Assembly (NCBI GenBank): GCA_964523675.1
Contig: CAZFZT010000058.1
Location: 1-22,620, forward strand
Origin: CAZFZT01 sp964523675
GTDB lineage: Bacteria > Planctomycetota > Phycisphaerae > Phycisphaerales > SM1A02
Reading direction: 5' to 3'
Length of the DNA stretch: 22,620 nt
Below, in pieces: positions 14,364-22,620 of this stretch (position 1 is its first letter; every line of letters starts with the position of its first letter). The notes below the pieces were generated by a model. The model was not told the origin of the DNA, made no database searches, and saw only the letters and a program-made list of their open reading frames with translations. The translations under genes were made by a program, and so were the position numbers.

Positions 14364-15722
14364 TTACTCGACAGGAACGGCGGCCATCGACGATGAAATC
14401 CCGCCGATGAACGCGTGGGCGTGCCGATCGTTCGGGTCGATCCGTTTCGCTTGTGTATATGCGGCCAATGCCCCTTCGTTATCGCCACGCTGTTCGAGAA
14501 CGCGCCCGAGAAGAAGATGCGGAATTGGTGATGAATCGCCGGTCTGCTCCGATCGCCGTGCCGCCTGGCGCAGTAATCGCGCAGCTCGTTCCAACGCAGC
14601 GTCGTCACGCACATCAAGTGTCGCGTTCATGCGCAGTTCGTACAAGGCCTGGAGAAACGGTCCTTCCCACCGATCCGGCCCCAGAGCAATAACGCGCGAG
14701 GCAGCCGTCGCCAGGTTGCGCATATCACCGACTTCAAAGGCGACAGCCCCGAACTCGATCCACGGCTCAACCTGCCCGGCCGTGAGCTGAGTCAGTTCGA
14801 GATAGCACCTTCGAGCATCTGTCGTGCGGCCGGTCATCACCAGACACCGTGCCTTCATGTGCAGCAGATCGGCACGTTGAATGACAACCTGGTTCTCACC
14901 CTTTCCGGCTTCCTTGGCCTGCTCAGCAGCACTCAATCGCTCAAGTAGCCGCAGTGATTCCTCACACCGACCGAACATCTCGGCCGAGAACTGCGCTCGC
15001 GCCAGTTCTTCAAGGAGAAAGAGATCGTCCGGGTTGAGCAATCGAGCTTCACCGAGCAGCGCGACAGCTCTCTCAGGATCGTTCTGCAAGAGTGCGATCT
15101 GGCCGAGCAGATGCCGCAGCGCCGCGTTGTGTTCGAAGCGCGTCATCACCGAACGCATGAGAGCGTCGGCATCGTCATACCGTTCAAGCGCGATGAGAGC
15201 TTCCGCCGCAGCGAGCGGGTATTGCACATTGGAATCATCACTGTCCGCAGCAGCTTGATAACGCTCATACGCCCGCTGGTAGTTCGACCAGCGCTGTTGC
15301 ACGATGCCGCTGAAGTAGTGAGCACGCGCTAAGAGCGGTTGCTGACTAGTCGGCGTCTTGCCATCCGCCTGCAACAGGTTGATGCTTCGCTCAAAGGAGG
15401 CGAGAGCTGGTTCCAGGCGATGCTCCTCCAAAAGAATACGCCCTTGCAGAAGGTGGAATTCGGGCTGATTGCGGCTGCGCTCAATGGCGGTGGTCACCAG
15501 TCGCATCGCGCGCTCGAACTGCCCGACCTCGAATGCACGGCGCGCCTGATCGAATTCGATCTGAGCATTCACCAGAGACATCCGGCCTCGCGCCTCCGCC
15601 CGCGCCTCGCGCCCCGCCTTTGTTGGACCTGTGCAGCCCGCGACCACCATGACGCCGGCAACGGCGAGAGATGCGCCAATCGTGCAGAGGTGAGTGCGAA
15701 GTCGGCGTGAGGCGTTCATCAT
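14364..15722 (-). CDS. TPR-repeat lipoprotein associated with the secretin
   Basis: A 452-residue exported protein. The signal peptide ends in a lipobox VVAGC with lipidation at C30. The rest is alpha-helical TPR repeats throughout, for example FEVGQFERAMRLVTTAIERS, LEPALASFERSINLL, YQRAYERYQAAAD and NEGALAAYTQAKRIDPND near the end. Its place directly after the secretin gene, in the same operon, suggests a pilotin/PilF-like role in secretin assembly or outer-membrane targeting. It is much longer than typical PilF, so this is inferred. An AGGGAG about 6-10 bases before the double ATG at 15722 supports the start. Confidence 0.85.
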   Translation of the reverse strand: MMNASRRLRTHLCTIGASLAVAGVMVVAGCTGPTKAGREARAEARGRMSLVNAQIEFDQARRAFEVGQFERAMRLVTTAIERSRNQPEFHLLQGRILLEEHRLEPALASFERSINLLQADGKTPTSQQPLLARAHYFSGIVQQRWSNYQRAYERYQAAADSDDSNVQYPLAAAEALIALERYDDADALMRSVMTRFEHNAALRHLLGQIALLQNDPERAVALLGEARLLNPDDLFLLEELARAQFSAEMFGRCEESLRLLERLSAAEQAKEAGKGENQVVIQRADLLHMKARCLVMTGRTTDARRCYLELTQLTAGQVEPWIEFGAVAFEVGDMRNLATAASRVIALGPDRWEGPFLQALYELRMNATLDVRDDAALERAARLLRQAARRSEQTGDSSPIPHLLLGRVLEQRGDNEGALAAYTQAKRIDPNDRHAHAFIGGISSSMAAVPVE

Positions 15723-15794
15723 CGAATGCTCCCTTTGAGAGTGAGGGCGTGGTTACTCAGCGTTAGGTACGGGTCAAGACTTCAGATCGCCCGA

Positions 15795-17783
15795 TCACTC
15801 GTCTGAGTGATGGCCCATTGAGCCGGTCACACTGGTGATGTGCGTGTCATCTGGAGCTGTCTCGTCCCCGTCCTCTTCGACCTGAACCGCCGGCCATCGC
15901 ATCATGAAATGAGCGAAAGGGTTCATCGAGAAATCCGGCTGGGGCGTTGAATCATGATCTGGAGCAGCGGGGCTGGCCTGGACCTGCGGAATGGTCTCGT
16001 TCTCGTGAAGCACTCCCAGTTCGCGACGAACGACACGTTCCAGGATTGAGCGCTCATAGGGACGATCGACCAGACCCGTCATTTGCTGGCGCAACCGAAC
16101 CATCTCCGGCTGCAGCGCGTGCATACGCAACGAATTGTTCAGGAACCACTCCGCAAGGCGGGTGTCGCCTTCGTTGTAGGCCTTGATGGCCTGTTGGTTG
16201 TAGTGGCTGGTGATGCGCGTTCGGCTGAATGGAAGCAGCCCCGCACGCGCTCCAATCTGAACCTGCTCGGTATACGCGAGCGAGTCCCGTCCCATGTCCC
16301 AGAGCTGCTCATCATGCACGATGGTCGGCGTGATAAGGAAGACGATCTCCGAGCGTCGAACGCTGTCGTCATGACCGCGGAAAGCGGCGCCGAGGCCGGG
16401 CACATCGCCGAGCACCGGGACCTGCCGCCGTGTCGTCTGAATCTCCTCCTGGAAGAGACCGCCGAGAACAAGCGTCTCGCCGTCGCGCATGCGGACGTTG
16501 GTTGTGAGTTCATTGGTGAATTCGCGCGGAGCTGTTTCGCCATCAGCGATCTCTTCGCGGACGGCGAATGAGACCTTCGGCTGCAGCTCCATACGGATCA
16601 TGCCGTCCCGACTGATGAACGCCCGGAAGGCGAGTTCGATACCGGTGTTCAGAAACTCTACGCTCTGAGTGGTGGATGTTTGCGTGGTGGTGCTCGACCG
16701 GAACGGGATGCGCTCGCCAACCAGAACCTGTGCACGCTGCCGGTTGAGCGCGAGCATCTTGGGTCGTGCGAGAATCTTCGAGTCGGTCACCTCATCCAGG
16801 ACGCGCAGGAAGACAGAAACGTTGTCGCGAACGATGCCGACCTTCAGACCGCCCGGCCCCGCGGTGTTGCCAACGGTGCTTGTCACCGCAGTGGCTCGGT
16901 CGGGTTTGATGAATGGGATCTCGGTTACTGTCGGCGGATCGCCCGGGTTGGCGCCTTCGGTGACATGGACCGAGTCCGGACCAGCGCCCGAGATGAGTTC
17001 GTTAACGACCGAGAGTGGATTCGAGAAGTTGAGGAAGTCAATGTCGCCAATGATTGAGAAGTCGATGCCGAAGGCATTGTCTTCATTGAGCGTAGTCCGC
17101 AAGACAGTGGCCTCGACGAGCACCTGCTGCGGCGGGGTATCGACATCACGCAGGAGCTGCGCAACCTGATCGAGGTTCTCAGGATAGTCGTTCACCACGA
17201 GCTTGGCAGTGAACGCGTATTGGTCTGCGCCGCCATCGAGGATGTCAGGCCTGAACCCTGGCGCGACTTCACCGCGCGCCGAGATGCGGCCATCCTCGCT
17301 CAGGAGCGGCTCCACAAACTCCTTCGCATCGTTTGCGGAGAGGTACTCCAGTTCAAAGATGCGGCTTTCGGTGCGACGGCTGGCACGTTCAATCTCCTCA
17401 AGCTCAGCTAGAGTGTGCACATAAATGAAGTTGCCTTCCTCGATGTAGCCGTATCCATTGACGCGCAAAATGGCATCGAGCGCTTCATGGAAGGTCACGT
17501 CGTACAGGTTGGCGGTCACCGTTGCTGAAATGCTCGGCGAAGCGATGATGTTTCGCTTGCTCTGAATGGAGAGCATCTGGAGGACTTGCGCAAGGTCGGT
17601 GTCCTCAACGGCAAGATCGACGGTGCCGTACGCGCTCATGGCAACGCGCGGAGCGACGACGTCGTCTGCCTCAACTGCCTCGGCATGAGAACTGCCCGCG
17701 ATCGCCACTGCTGCGCAAAGCGCACAGACGGACATGATGGGCATAAAAAAAGATGCGTTCGCAATGTGGTGGTGTGACTTCAT
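15795..17783 (-). CDS. Outer-membrane secretin (GspD/PilQ family)
   Basis: A 662-residue pore-forming protein. It has a signal peptide ending around SSHAEA (residues 31-36). An N0/STN domain spans about 53-125 (VDLAVEDTDLAQVLQMLSIQ). An N1-like domain begins RIFELEYLSANDAKEFVEPLL (141-161). A further small domain ends DVDTPPQQVLVEATVL. The secretin domain is about 325-490 and has the family motif VPVLGDVPGLGAAFRG (455-470) and SEIVFLITPTIV. About 170 residues follow the secretin domain, more than usual, including a TPR-like helix pair near 528-570 and an acidic tail. AGGAG and AAGG lie upstream of the ATG. It is flanked by the pilP/gspC-like gene and the TPR lipoprotein, as expected for an outer-membrane complex. 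Confidence 0.95.
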   Translation of the reverse strand: MKSHHHIANASFFMPIMSVCALCAAVAIAGSSHAEAVEADDVVAPRVAMSAYGTVDLAVEDTDLAQVLQMLSIQSKRNIIASPSISATVTANLYDVTFHEALDAILRVNGYGYIEEGNFIYVHTLAELEEIERASRRTESRIFELEYLSANDAKEFVEPLLSEDGRISARGEVAPGFRPDILDGGADQYAFTAKLVVNDYPENLDQVAQLLRDVDTPPQQVLVEATVLRTTLNEDNAFGIDFSIIGDIDFLNFSNPLSVVNELISGAGPDSVHVTEGANPGDPPTVTEIPFIKPDRATAVTSTVGNTAGPGGLKVGIVRDNVSVFLRVLDEVTDSKILARPKMLALNRQRAQVLVGERIPFRSSTTTQTSTTQSVEFLNTGIELAFRAFISRDGMIRMELQPKVSFAVREEIADGETAPREFTNELTTNVRMRDGETLVLGGLFQEEIQTTRRQVPVLGDVPGLGAAFRGHDDSVRRSEIVFLITPTIVHDEQLWDMGRDSLAYTEQVQIGARAGLLPFSRTRITSHYNQQAIKAYNEGDTRLAEWFLNNSLRMHALQPEMVRLRQQMTGLVDRPYERSILERVVRRELGVLHENETIPQVQASPAAPDHDSTPQPDFSMNPFAHFMMRWPAVQVEEDGDETAPDDTHITSVTGSMGHHSDE

Positions 17784-17862
17784 CGGTGGCCTTGCTCCTG
17801 CCTCGCTGCCTGTGAACCGCTCGGTACGTCAACGGATCATGTTGATGTGATGACGGATGGAT

Positions 17863-18474
17863 TCACTTTCCTGGGTTCGCCATGTGCAACTCAAACGTGT
17901 ACTCCTCGAATCGCAAGACGACGGACCGGTGATTAACTTCGATCAACTCAAACTTCACATCTGGGTTCCCGACGGCAGGAATGAAATCGCCCAGCCGTGC
18001 GGTGTGCCCGCTGATGACGCCGATGCCGGCGCCGCTCATCGCGGCTTCAAGTCGCAAGCCGGCGGCAAGCGCTTGCAACGTTGCCAGTCGCCGTGCGGCC
18101 GCATCCACAAAGGCATCGGCTTCCTGATCCGTGAACTTTCCCTGATCTGCCGGGTGAAGCCCCTGACTCGTGCGATTGGGGAAGTGAACAGGGCTGATAA
18201 CGAACGGATCGCGCATCGGACGCTCATCGAGCTCAATCGGTTTCCGACGGCTTCGCAGTCGCGCCATCGCCATTTCCAGCCCGTCATCCGCCTGTGTGGG
18301 TGGGCTCGCCGCAACCACAGTCGCCTTATCGGCAACAGCGGTCCGTGGTACGCTCGATGTCAAGATGATCCTGGCCCAAAGCAACAGCCCGACCGCAAGC
18401 GCAGCACACAAGACGCCGAACTTTCGCCGGTCAGCCGTCAACTGAATCCACAATCGTTGAAGCATTACGGACAT
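17863..18474 (-). CDS. PilP/GspC-like periplasmic connector protein
   Basis: A 203-residue bitopic protein with a basic N-terminus, one transmembrane helix at about 18-37 (KFGVLCAALAVGLLLWARII) and a periplasmic remainder. RPMRDPFVIS near residue 85 resembles the DPF segment that opens PilP/GspC homology regions. The C-terminal part has short beta strands (GIGVISGHTARLGDFIPA, KFELIEVNHRSVVLRFEEYTFELHM) like the small domain that contacts secretin N0. GGAAGAG six bases before the ATG supports the start. The gene lies between pilO and the secretin gene, the position of pilP in the standard pilMNOPQ order. The assignment relies mainly on context. Confidence 0.65.
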   Translation of the reverse strand: MSVMLQRLWIQLTADRRKFGVLCAALAVGLLLWARIILTSSVPRTAVADKATVVAASPPTQADDGLEMAMARLRSRRKPIELDERPMRDPFVISPVHFPNRTSQGLHPADQGKFTDQEADAFVDAAARRLATLQALAAGLRLEAAMSGAGIGVISGHTARLGDFIPAVGNPDVKFELIEVNHRSVVLRFEEYTFELHMANPGK

Positions 18475-18526
18475 GATGCTCTTCCAAATACGCGAGTAAA
18501 CGACCAGACTTCAATTGCAACGGCGA

Positions 18527-19117
18527 TCATTGTGCTGCGGCTCGCTCAGTGAAGACCGCTTCGAGTCCGACTGATGCGTTGAGAACTGGAAGCGGGCGGC
18601 CGTCGTTCGTGACACTGCGTTCGCAAGTGATGCGTAGCGTGCCGATCCGGATCAGACGGTCCATGTCTTCAGCGGCAGTAAGAATGGCGTAGAGTGATTC
18701 AAAGGTTCCCGCAAGCTCAATGGTCACTGGCATCGCCATGGGCTTGCTGCCGCCGTCATCAATCGCCGGCAATGACAGCGCGTACGGGCTTCCCGCTGTA
18801 AATGTCTGATCGATGACCGTTTCGTGATCCACAGTCAATGACAATCGCCGGACAAGATCAGCCAGGTCAGGCGAATCGGCGATCACCTTGAGATCCTCAT
18901 TCACCTGCCGCTGCACCTCGTGAAGGCGCATCTCGAGCAATTCGACCTCAGCGGCACTCGCATCCAGCATTTGCGTCTTCTCGCGCAGTTCCTCAATCTC
19001 CTGGCCAATGGCCATTCCCTGCCGATAGCTCGGCCAAGCCAATGTGAGCGTGCCGAGTATCGCGACGCAGATCAAGGCAGCAACTGCGCCGAAGATGTGT
19101 TTGCGGTCGGTCATCAT
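18527..19117 (-). CDS. pilO: PilO-like inner-membrane alignment protein
   Basis: A 196-residue bitopic protein. It has one transmembrane helix (about 8-28), a coiled-coil stretch (IGQEIEELREKTQMLDASAAEVELLEMRLHE region, about 38-75), and a ferredoxin-like periplasmic domain. That domain includes LADLVRRLSLTVDH and MPVTIELAGTFESLYAILTAAEDMDRLIRI, which is characteristic of PilO. It starts 5 bp after the pilN stop. With PilN and the PilP-like protein it would bridge the cytoplasmic PilM ring and the secretin. Confidence 0.85.
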   Translation of the reverse strand: MMTDRKHIFGAVAALICVAILGTLTLAWPSYRQGMAIGQEIEELREKTQMLDASAAEVELLEMRLHEVQRQVNEDLKVIADSPDLADLVRRLSLTVDHETVIDQTFTAGSPYALSLPAIDDGGSKPMAMPVTIELAGTFESLYAILTAAEDMDRLIRIGTLRITCERSVTNDGRPLPVLNASVGLEAVFTERAAAQ

Positions 19118-19122
19118 GGCTG

Positions 19123-19836
19123 TTACTCGTCAGTTGCGTCGAGCGCCTGGGTCAGTTCTGCCGCGAAGCGATCTTGCGGCTGGGCGGGTTCAGGGTGTGC
19201 GGCGACGCGCTCCTCGTAGGCCGAATCAAGATTCACGCGGAAGCTGATGCGAAACTCACGTGCCGAATGACCTCGCACAGTGCGCGTTCGTGTAAAGTCG
19301 AGGGTGATGTCCTCGAATGGATGCATCGAACTGAGCGATTCGAGTATTTTGATGATCTCTGCATCCGAGGCGGCGAAGCCAGCAAGCTCACCGACAAGAA
19401 AGCGCGGTTGAATGTCGTCGCTGGCCGATTTCGAGTTTGAACGTGCGGAGCGTGCGGGGGCGCGCGAGGAACCGTTCAAGTCAACACGATCCAGCGATGC
19501 TGATGCCGGGAGTCGATTCACGATGGTCGAAAGGAGCGCGCTGATGCGCATCGGCATTGCGATCTGATCATGCAACATGACCGCTCGCTCCGCCTCTCGA
19601 AGCTGGGCATGGAGCTCATTGGATCGCGCCTCCGTCTGAAGTACCAGATTCGCAGTACGACGGGCCTGCTCAAGCCGATCCTGCGCTCGTTCGAGATTCA
19701 CTCGGCTATGCGTCGACAACACGACGACAATGACGATGCCGGCAACCGCCGCAGCGATGTACCGGCCGGTGCGCAGCCCCGCCTGGCACGAAGCGCGGAT
19801 GGCCTCGGGCATGAGATCGATCGGCTTCTGGCTCAT
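19123..19836 (-). CDS. pilN: PilN-like inner-membrane alignment protein
   Basis: A 237-residue bitopic protein that begins MSQKPIDLMPEAIR. This cytoplasmic segment resembles the short PilN N-terminus (INLLP-like) that binds PilM. One transmembrane helix (about 25-42, YIAAAVAGIVIVVVLS) is followed by a coiled coil (about 48-90) and a periplasmic fold with an internal Ser/Ala/Arg-rich linker near 125-142. The ATG overlaps the pilM stop by 4 bp (ATGA), which indicates translational coupling. A C-terminal Pro/Gln-rich tail follows. Confidence 0.88.
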   Translation of the reverse strand: MSQKPIDLMPEAIRASCQAGLRTGRYIAAAVAGIVIVVVLSTHSRVNLERAQDRLEQARRTANLVLQTEARSNELHAQLREAERAVMLHDQIAMPMRISALLSTIVNRLPASASLDRVDLNGSSRAPARSARSNSKSASDDIQPRFLVGELAGFAASDAEIIKILESLSSMHPFEDITLDFTRTRTVRGHSAREFRISFRVNLDSAYEERVAAHPEPAQPQDRFAAELTQALDATDE

Positions 19837-21194
19837 GCTGCCTCCCTTCGCGATGCTGAATCTCTGGAAGCCGAAGGCGATCCCACCGTCATCTCCCCCG
19901 CCTGCTCCACCTTCGTTTCCCGGTCCGGCGATTCATGACGCGCAGTCCGCGGCTCCGCTTCGGCGCTGCGAACCTCAGATCGTTCGTTCAAGCGCGCGTC
20001 GGCGCGTTCCAGATTTCGGATACTCAGTCCCGCTGCAACCGCCCACTGCGAAGCTGTGCCTGGCGTGCGATGTAGAATGGTTCCAATACCGGGCAGCAAA
20101 CTGGCCAGTGTCTCCGGCTCATCATCGAAAACGACCGGCAGTTTGCACGCGGTACGGAGCATTGCAGCCAGATGCGGTTCAAGGGCTTCACCGCCTGTGA
20201 GAACGATCTGATACGCGGGCTTGCCCCTGAACGTCACGCCGTAGTACCGCAAACACAACGCGACATCTTTGGCGAGTTCACCCATGAGCGGGCGGACTGC
20301 CTCGTAGATCGCGCGATCGGTTGCGGGATCGGTTTTCTCAACAGCAGCTTCGACCCCAGCACCGGCTTCATCGACACCGCCTATTGCCGCTGCCATTCGT
20401 GCAGCGCGCAGCTCGGCCGCAGCCGCATGATCCAGTTGCAGATGCTCGGAGACAGCTTGGGTAAACTCGCGACCTCCAATGCTAATCAGCTTGCAGAACG
20501 CTATCTCAGAACCGCGCAGAATCAGCACCGTTGACCCCGACGCTCCGACTTCAAGCACAACGCGCACGTACTGACGATCGCTCTCTCGGCGAAATTGCCG
20601 ACTGAAAATCCTGGCGAGAGCGCAGAAGTGTGTATCGACCGCAACAGGGCGCAACCCTGCTTCGAGGATGGGGTTGAGCCGAGCATGGAGCACTGCGTGC
20701 GGCGCTGCGACAACGAGAAGCTCTTCGCGGCCTTCACCTCCGGGACTCGTTGTAGAGGAGCCGGTTCGAATGATTTCCACTTCAGATGTTTCAGGATCGG
20801 TGCCGAAGCGCTCCGCTGCCTCCCACTTCGCCGCCTGGCGCAGCTCCGAAGGCGGCATCTTGGGCAGGCGAATCGACTGGACGAACAGATCATTGCGCGG
20901 CAGACTCACGACACATCGGCGTCCTGTAAATCCGCCGGACGTGAAACTCGCTCGAATGCGCTCACTCAATCGCGCCGCAGCCGTTTTGCCTGTGCTCTCA
21001 CCCTGTTCACATCCGTGTTGCGTGTTCGAGGACATCTGGCCGTCGGCGCTGGTGGCGCTATTGATCGGCGCCTCGGCCGCGCCCACCACCGCCATGTGAC
21101 TTCCCTGCTTGCGCAATTGCAGCATTCTGATCGACCGCGATCCAATGTCGATTCCAAGCAGGCCGCACGAAGATGAAAATCTGCCTCCAAACAT
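19833..21194 (-). CDS. pilM: PilM-like actin-fold assembly protein
   Basis: A 453-residue cytoplasmic ATP-binding protein of the actin/FtsA fold. It shows phosphate-1 GLLGIDIGSRSIRMLQL near the N-terminus, RRCVVSLPRNDLFVQSIRLP, KWEAAERFG and VVLEVGASGSTVLIL (phosphate 2). It also has ISIGGREFTQAVSEHL, VALCLRYYGVTF, IVLTGGEA (adenosine motif) and WAVAAGLSIRN. About 65 charged, probably disordered residues follow the fold, which is unusual for PilM. The ATG at 21194 leaves the normal short N-terminus; a TTG at 21263 overlapping the gspH-like stop is also in frame but adds a basic, non-conserved extension. Confidence 0.93.
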   Translation of the reverse strand: MFGGRFSSSCGLLGIDIGSRSIRMLQLRKQGSHMAVVGAAEAPINSATSADGQMSSNTQHGCEQGESTGKTAAARLSERIRASFTSGGFTGRRCVVSLPRNDLFVQSIRLPKMPPSELRQAAKWEAAERFGTDPETSEVEIIRTGSSTTSPGGEGREELLVVAAPHAVLHARLNPILEAGLRPVAVDTHFCALARIFSRQFRRESDRQYVRVVLEVGASGSTVLILRGSEIAFCKLISIGGREFTQAVSEHLQLDHAAAAELRAARMAAAIGGVDEAGAGVEAAVEKTDPATDRAIYEAVRPLMGELAKDVALCLRYYGVTFRGKPAYQIVLTGGEALEPHLAAMLRTACKLPVVFDDEPETLASLLPGIGTILHRTPGTASQWAVAAGLSIRNLERADARLNERSEVRSAEAEPRTARHESPDRETKVEQAGEMTVGSPSASRDSASRREAA

Positions 21195-21259
21195 GTGCAA
21201 TGCTTTCGTCGTCCTGTATTGCGAAACTGCGATCACCCTCGACCGCCTCGTGATTGCTC

Positions 21260-21826
21260 TCAATCGACCTTCTCGACGGTCAGCTTTCCTGTGAATGGCG
21301 CAACTGAGATGAGGTAATTGGCTTGGTCTGAGGTAACGAGGATGGAACCACCGGTTCCCGGACCTCCGCCGCTCTTGACGGTGCCGCCGAGCGAGTCGAA
21401 CGTGAGGTAACGTTTGTTGCTGTCCAGACTCACTTCACCGATCTGCACACCGGAGAAGCGATCGCTGGCTGCGAAGTTGACGATCCATTGCCCGGTGGTG
21501 GAGGTGGGATCGGGGATGTACTCTGCCGTTTCCGGATCGAAGGCGGCGTCGAATGAGCCGGTAACGCGGGTGAGGCAGTACCCACTCCCATCTTCGAAGA
21601 AGTGAACGCGGCGCAGCTCCTGGTGCGCCATCGCGTCCGACTGTGCGAACGAGATGTCTGCAATGATCATGCGCACCGCTGCCTGAGTCTCCAGACTTGT
21701 TCGCACCGTCAGGTGCGGAATCAGGAGCGACGCGGCCAGACCAAGCAGACCGACAACTATCAACAGTTCGATGAGTGTGTAAGCCCTGCGAACAGCCGGC
21801 GAGGTTTCAGGGGTGCGATGCTTCAT
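21260..21826 (-). CDS. GspH-like pseudopilin
   Basis: A 188-residue type IV pilin-like protein with class III signal sequence RRA/YTLIELLIVVGLLGLAAS. The conserved Glu at +5 is present, but the residue before the cleavage site is Ala rather than Gly and position +1 is Tyr. The hydrophobic helix is followed by ETQAAVRMIIADISFAQSDAMAHQ and a short beta-rich globular domain, which matches GspH-type minor pseudopilins. It overlaps the preceding gene by 20 bp. Confidence 0.88.
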   Translation of the reverse strand: MKHRTPETSPAVRRAYTLIELLIVVGLLGLAASLLIPHLTVRTSLETQAAVRMIIADISFAQSDAMAHQELRRVHFFEDGSGYCLTRVTGSFDAAFDPETAEYIPDPTSTTGQWIVNFAASDRFSGVQIGEVSLDSNKRYLTFDSLGGTVKSGGGPGTGGSILVTSDQANYLISVAPFTGKLTVEKVD

Positions 21827-22532
21827 GGGCGTTCATCCGCGCATTGACCTCCACGAGAACATGCGCCTCCTCGATCTCATCGGACGTTTCTTCTGTCCAG
21901 GTAAGCCCGATACGCATCGTTGCACGATCTTGGCCGGTTGCCGGCATCAATTGCACACGCAGGTCCGATACATCCGACGCGATGAGTCGAGGGACGACGG
22001 CTGGGTCACGCCGCCACATGTTGCAGAACTCCCGTCGCTGAATCTCACCTCGTGTCCAAAGGACAAACTCGTCATCAGAGTCTTTTGAGGGCGCTTGGAC
22101 CGGGCGTCCGTAGAACATGACCGTTCTCAGGACCCGGCTGTGACTGATGACCGCCAGATCCTCGGGGCGAATGAACTCGGTAGCGGGATCACCGCCGACA
22201 CGAAGGACGACTTCGACAAATGGCGAGCTACCTTTCCTGCCACTTCCCCCACGCTCATGCACCGCCAGCACTTCCACGCTGCCTCCGATGAGCATGGCCA
22301 ATTGATCGAGAACTTCCACGCGCTCAGGCGATGCCATCGACTGAACTGTTTCCGTTCGTCCCGAACCCAGAAGCACACTCGGCCGCACCAGGACAGCGAC
22401 GACAGCGAATCCACCAGCGATTGCCAGCCCTACCAGGATGCCGCTCAGTGTGTGGCCAGAGCGACCCTGCCGGTAGCTGGCCCTGCAAGGAGATATGGAA
22501 GGGTGCGCGACCTTTGCGACTGGCATCGTCAT
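21807..22532 (-). CDS. Atypical minor pseudopilin-like protein
   Basis: A 241-residue protein whose N-terminus has RSG/HTLSGILVGLAIAGGFAVVAVLV. This is a pilin-like Gly followed by a hydrophobic helix, but without the +5 glutamate. The remainder is soluble and beta-rich, with no motif recognised. It sits directly before the gspH-like gene in the operon. The ATG shares its A with the TAA of the preceding frame (TAATG). Loss of E5 is known for the tip pseudopilin GspK, but this protein is shorter, so it may be a GspJ/K-like minor subunit or simply a bitopic protein. Confidence 0.65.
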   Translation of the reverse strand: MTMPVAKVAHPSISPCRASYRQGRSGHTLSGILVGLAIAGGFAVVAVLVRPSVLLGSGRTETVQSMASPERVEVLDQLAMLIGGSVEVLAVHERGGSGRKGSSPFVEVVLRVGGDPATEFIRPEDLAVISHSRVLRTVMFYGRPVQAPSKDSDDEFVLWTRGEIQRREFCNMWRRDPAVVPRLIASDVSDLRVQLMPATGQDRATMRIGLTWTEETSDEIEEAHVLVEVNARMNAHEASHP

Positions 22533-22620
22533 TACCGATCGGTTCCATGGCTCACATGCATGATCGGTTCTTCCATGGTTTTGAAAGAGAGAAGGGCCGG
22601 CGCGTCGACGCGCCCGCGCG
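22532..22620 (-). CDS. C-terminal end of an unidentified upstream operon gene
   Basis: A reverse-strand frame is open from the window edge and stops with TAA at 22532-22534, coding for RVDAPALLSFKTMEEPIMHV and a short tail. The stop overlaps the next ATG by one base (TAATG), the tight coupling seen elsewhere in this operon, which is the main reason to accept it. About 29 residues are visible and give no family. By position another pseudopilin is plausible. Confidence 0.5.
   Translation of the reverse strand, partial: RGRVDAPALLSFKTMEEPIMHVSHGTDR

Noticed and set aside
19930..20000. Possible decayed short repeats in the pilM C-terminal tail
   Set aside because: The region is rich in CGAA/CGGA-like words, but no consistent period or inverted arms could be established.
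21195..21263. TTG start of pilM overlapping the gspH-like stop
   Set aside because: It adds a basic 23-residue extension before the PilM fold. The ATG at 21194 gives the expected N-terminus, although coupling through the TTG cannot be fully excluded.

Overview
The window looks like chromosomal DNA from a planctomycete, most likely of the class Phycisphaerae. The evidence is a PEP-CTERM-type sorting tail ending in an arginine run, an actinobacterial/planctomycete-style succinate dehydrogenase anchor, and a long envelope operon that mixes type IV pilus assembly genes (pilM/N/O/P-like and secretin) with type II secretion-like ATPase, platform and pseudopilin genes. Base composition is moderately GC-rich throughout. 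No rRNA, tRNA or CRISPR array was seen. These identifications come from reading the sequence, without database searches.

Left part (1-5.8 kb). A 3'-truncated murC (peptidoglycan precursor ligase) runs leftward off the window edge. Its frame stays open through three blocks of period-8 short repeats. Next to it is a 0.7-kb IS200-like/REP-associated transposase (Y1, HUH) unit, bounded by 35-bp inverted ends that match at 34 positions and carry REP-like hairpins. After a non-coding stretch with a plausible promoter comes a rightward succinate dehydrogenase operon: a five-helix membrane anchor, then the flavoprotein sdhA, then a strong intrinsic terminator. A small cassette sits exactly between the anchor gene and sdhA. 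It encodes a four-helix-bundle protein of the S23 / 23S-rRNA-intervening-sequence family, has an in-frame amber codon near its 3' end, and is flanked by inverted arrays of 7-bp repeats.

Middle (5.8-6.9 kb). A leftward gene for a secreted PEP-CTERM-like protein is followed by an acylphosphatase gene.

Right part (6.9-22.6 kb). All genes run leftward and are tightly packed, many with 1-20 bp overlaps, so they are probably one operon. In transcription order: the end of an unidentified gene, an atypical pseudopilin, a GspH-like pseudopilin, pilM, pilN, pilO, a pilP/gspC-like gene, the secretin, a TPR lipoprotein, a membrane histidine kinase, a single-domain response regulator, a GAF/HD-GYP c-di-GMP phosphodiesterase, a STAS anti-sigma-factor antagonist, the gspE/pilB ATPase and the gspF/pilC platform protein. 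The layout suggests that the secretion/pilus machine is made together with its own sensory module.

The most notable feature is the set of 7-8 bp degenerate repeat arrays. They are arranged as inverted arms, either around short spacers (inside murC) or around the S23 gene (inside the sdh operon). They may be related forms of one poorly described mobile cassette family.
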